A DNA stretch of 6,160 nucleotides, taken from assembly GCA_015523665.1 (NCBI GenBank), contig WAJX01000125.1, forward strand, positions 1 through 6,160, in the 5' to 3' direction. The position numbers were made by a program, and so were the translations under genes. The first letter of the stretch is position 1, and each line of letters opens with the position of its first letter. The notes beneath the pieces were generated by a model, which searched no databases, was not told where the DNA came from, and saw only the letters and a program-made list of their open reading frames with translations. Shown in pieces: positions 4,947 to 6,160 of this stretch. The stretch is from Ferroglobus sp. (lineage in GTDB: Archaea > Halobacteriota > Archaeoglobi > Archaeoglobales > Archaeoglobaceae).

Positions 4947-6160
4947 ATGTATTTTGAAATAAGAGAATTGAGTGTTAAGAATCTCCAAATAAATCTTGAA
5001 AATGGTAAAATTGAAGGGTTAAAGTCAACATATTATCATGGAAAAGCTTTTAGAGTTCTTAGAAATGGATTCTGGGGATATCATGTTGGATATGAAGATG
5101 ACAAAAAAGGCTTAGAGATTGCTATGAAAAATGCTATTGGAAGAGGAGATGTAGATGTAGTCGAGGGTTATTTCAAAGGAGAAGTTAAATTTAAGGAAAA
5201 GGTTAAGCTTGAAGACATAGATATAGATGAAAAGGTTTCTTTACTTAAGGATCTAGATAGATCTCTTTTAATGGATGGAATCGTAAGCAGAAAGCTGGTT
5301 TATGTTGAATCTTTGCTCAATTTGAAAATAAAAAATTCTGAAAGTGAAGCTAGATGTTATATACCTAGGTGTGGGATTATAATCCAAGCTTTTGCTAAAG
5401 GAAAGACATTACAATTCTACTCAGAGAGATTCATGAAAGTTGGGGGATTTGAAGTTCTTTCAAATGTTTTAGAAAATTCTGAAAGAGTTGCTAAGATTGC
5501 TGTAAAATTATCTAATGCAAAATCTCCACCTTCAGGAAAGATGAATGTTATTATGGATCCAAGATTGACTGGAGTGTTCATTCATGAAGCCTTTGGACAT
5601 GCAGTTGAAGCTGATCATGTAATGCAAAACGCTAGTGTTGCAGTTAATTTAATTGGGAAAAGAGTTGGAGATGAGAGTCTTAATGTTTATGATGATCCAA
5701 CTATTCAAGAATTTGGATATTTTCCTTTCGATGATGAGGGTCATCCAGCGAATAAAAAAGTTATAATTGAAAATGGTATTTTAAAGAATTATCTACATTC
5801 AAGAGAAACTGCTAAAAAGCTTGGAGGGAAAGCAGGAAATGCGAGGGCAGATCTCCTCGATTTTCCGATAGTAAGAATGAGTAACACGTTCATAGCTCCT
5901 GGCGATTATGATGTTGAAGAGCTTTTTGAAATAGCAAAAAACGGAGTATATCTCCTTGGTTCAAGAGGGGGAGAGACTAACCCAGCAACTGGTTATTTCC
6001 AATTTAACACTCAATACGGATACATAATAGAAGATGGGGAAATTAAAGAAATGATAAGAGATGTCTCTCTGAGTGGGAACACTTTGGAGATTCTTAAAAA
6101 TATAAAGATAGGGAATAATTTATCGTTCGAACCGGGTTTTTGTGGAAAAACCGGACAATT
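4947..6160 (+). CDS. tldD: TldD-family zinc metalloprotease, 3' end outside the window
   Basis: TldD pairs with TldE (PmbA) in a cytoplasmic metalloprotease complex. In bacteria this cleaves unfolded peptides, the antitoxin CcdA and the microcin B17 leader; its archaeal substrates are unknown. The 404 codons seen include the HExxxH motif at 213-218 (H213, E214, H218) in FIHEAFGHAVEAD. Further family segments are SRGGETNPATG at 339-349 and PGFCGKTGQ at 396-404, whose Cys399 sits where the third zinc ligand of E. coli TldD is expected. The frame is open to the window edge, and little more than a C-terminal strand should be missing. The ATG at 4947 gives an N-terminus starting MYFEIR, which lacks the helix that usually comes first. 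The same frame is open upstream back to a TAA at 4884 and encodes a helix-like FLKNSDVY, but contains no ATG, GTG or TTG. TldE is not in view and may lie downstream. Confidence 0.92.
   Translation, partial: MYFEIRELSVKNLQINLENGKIEGLKSTYYHGKAFRVLRNGFWGYHVGYEDDKKGLEIAMKNAIGRGDVDVVEGYFKGEVKFKEKVKLEDIDIDEKVSLLKDLDRSLLMDGIVSRKLVYVESLLNLKIKNSESEARCYIPRCGIIIQAFAKGKTLQFYSERFMKVGGFEVLSNVLENSERVAKIAVKLSNAKSPPSGKMNVIMDPRLTGVFIHEAFGHAVEADHVMQNASVAVNLIGKRVGDESLNVYDDPTIQEFGYFPFDDEGHPANKKVIIENGILKNYLHSRETAKKLGGKAGNARADLLDFPIVRMSNTFIAPGDYDVEELFEIAKNGVYLLGSRGGETNPATGYFQFNTQYGYIIEDGEIKEMIRDVSLSGNTLEILKNIKIGNNLSFEPGFCGKTGQ

Overview
The window looks like a piece of an AT-rich, probably thermophilic archaeal chromosome. 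The strongest evidence is an archaeosine tRNA-modification operon, tgtA followed by arcS, a pathway essentially confined to Archaea and here in its euryarchaeal form. Supporting signs are scarce Shine-Dalgarno motifs, many TATA-like boxes at leaderless-like distances from start codons, and heavy use of AGA/AGG/ATA codons. Two multihaem c-type cytochrome lipoproteins point to a respiratory or syntrophic lineage with an electron-handling cell surface (Archaeoglobi, or alkane/methane-oxidising relatives). That lineage placement is inference; no marker gene fixes it. All recognised genes lie on the + strand.

Layout: positions 1-32 may be the last codons of an upstream gene. An extremely AT-rich promoter region follows (33-204). 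tgtA (205-1650) overlaps arcS (1647-3272) by the 4 bases ATGA. After a 50-base gap come two tandem genes for small pentahaem lipoproteins (3323-3877 and 3998-4564), separated by 120 bases that hold a 9-base-period repeat, a T-rich stretch and a good ribosome-binding site. Then 382 bases (4565-4946) contain no supportable gene. From 4947 to the window edge runs the 5' part of a tldD metalloprotease gene, cut off before its stop codon.

How the genes work together: TgtA should exchange guanine 15 of tRNA for preQ0. ArcS should then modify preQ0 on the tRNA towards archaeosine, with a radical-SAM partner (RaSEA) in lineages that use the lysine-adduct route; RaSEA is not in this window. TgtA here is short and ends without a PUA domain, while ArcS ends with one, so the RNA-binding PUA module of this gene pair sits on the second protein. 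The two cytochromes are divergent paralogues. Each has a lipobox, five CxxCH motifs and exactly five further histidines after the signal, in the same order, which suggests bis-histidine pentahaem proteins held on the outer face of the membrane by different tethers. They are the most interesting part of the window. No sequence evidence links them functionally to archaeosine synthesis or TldD.
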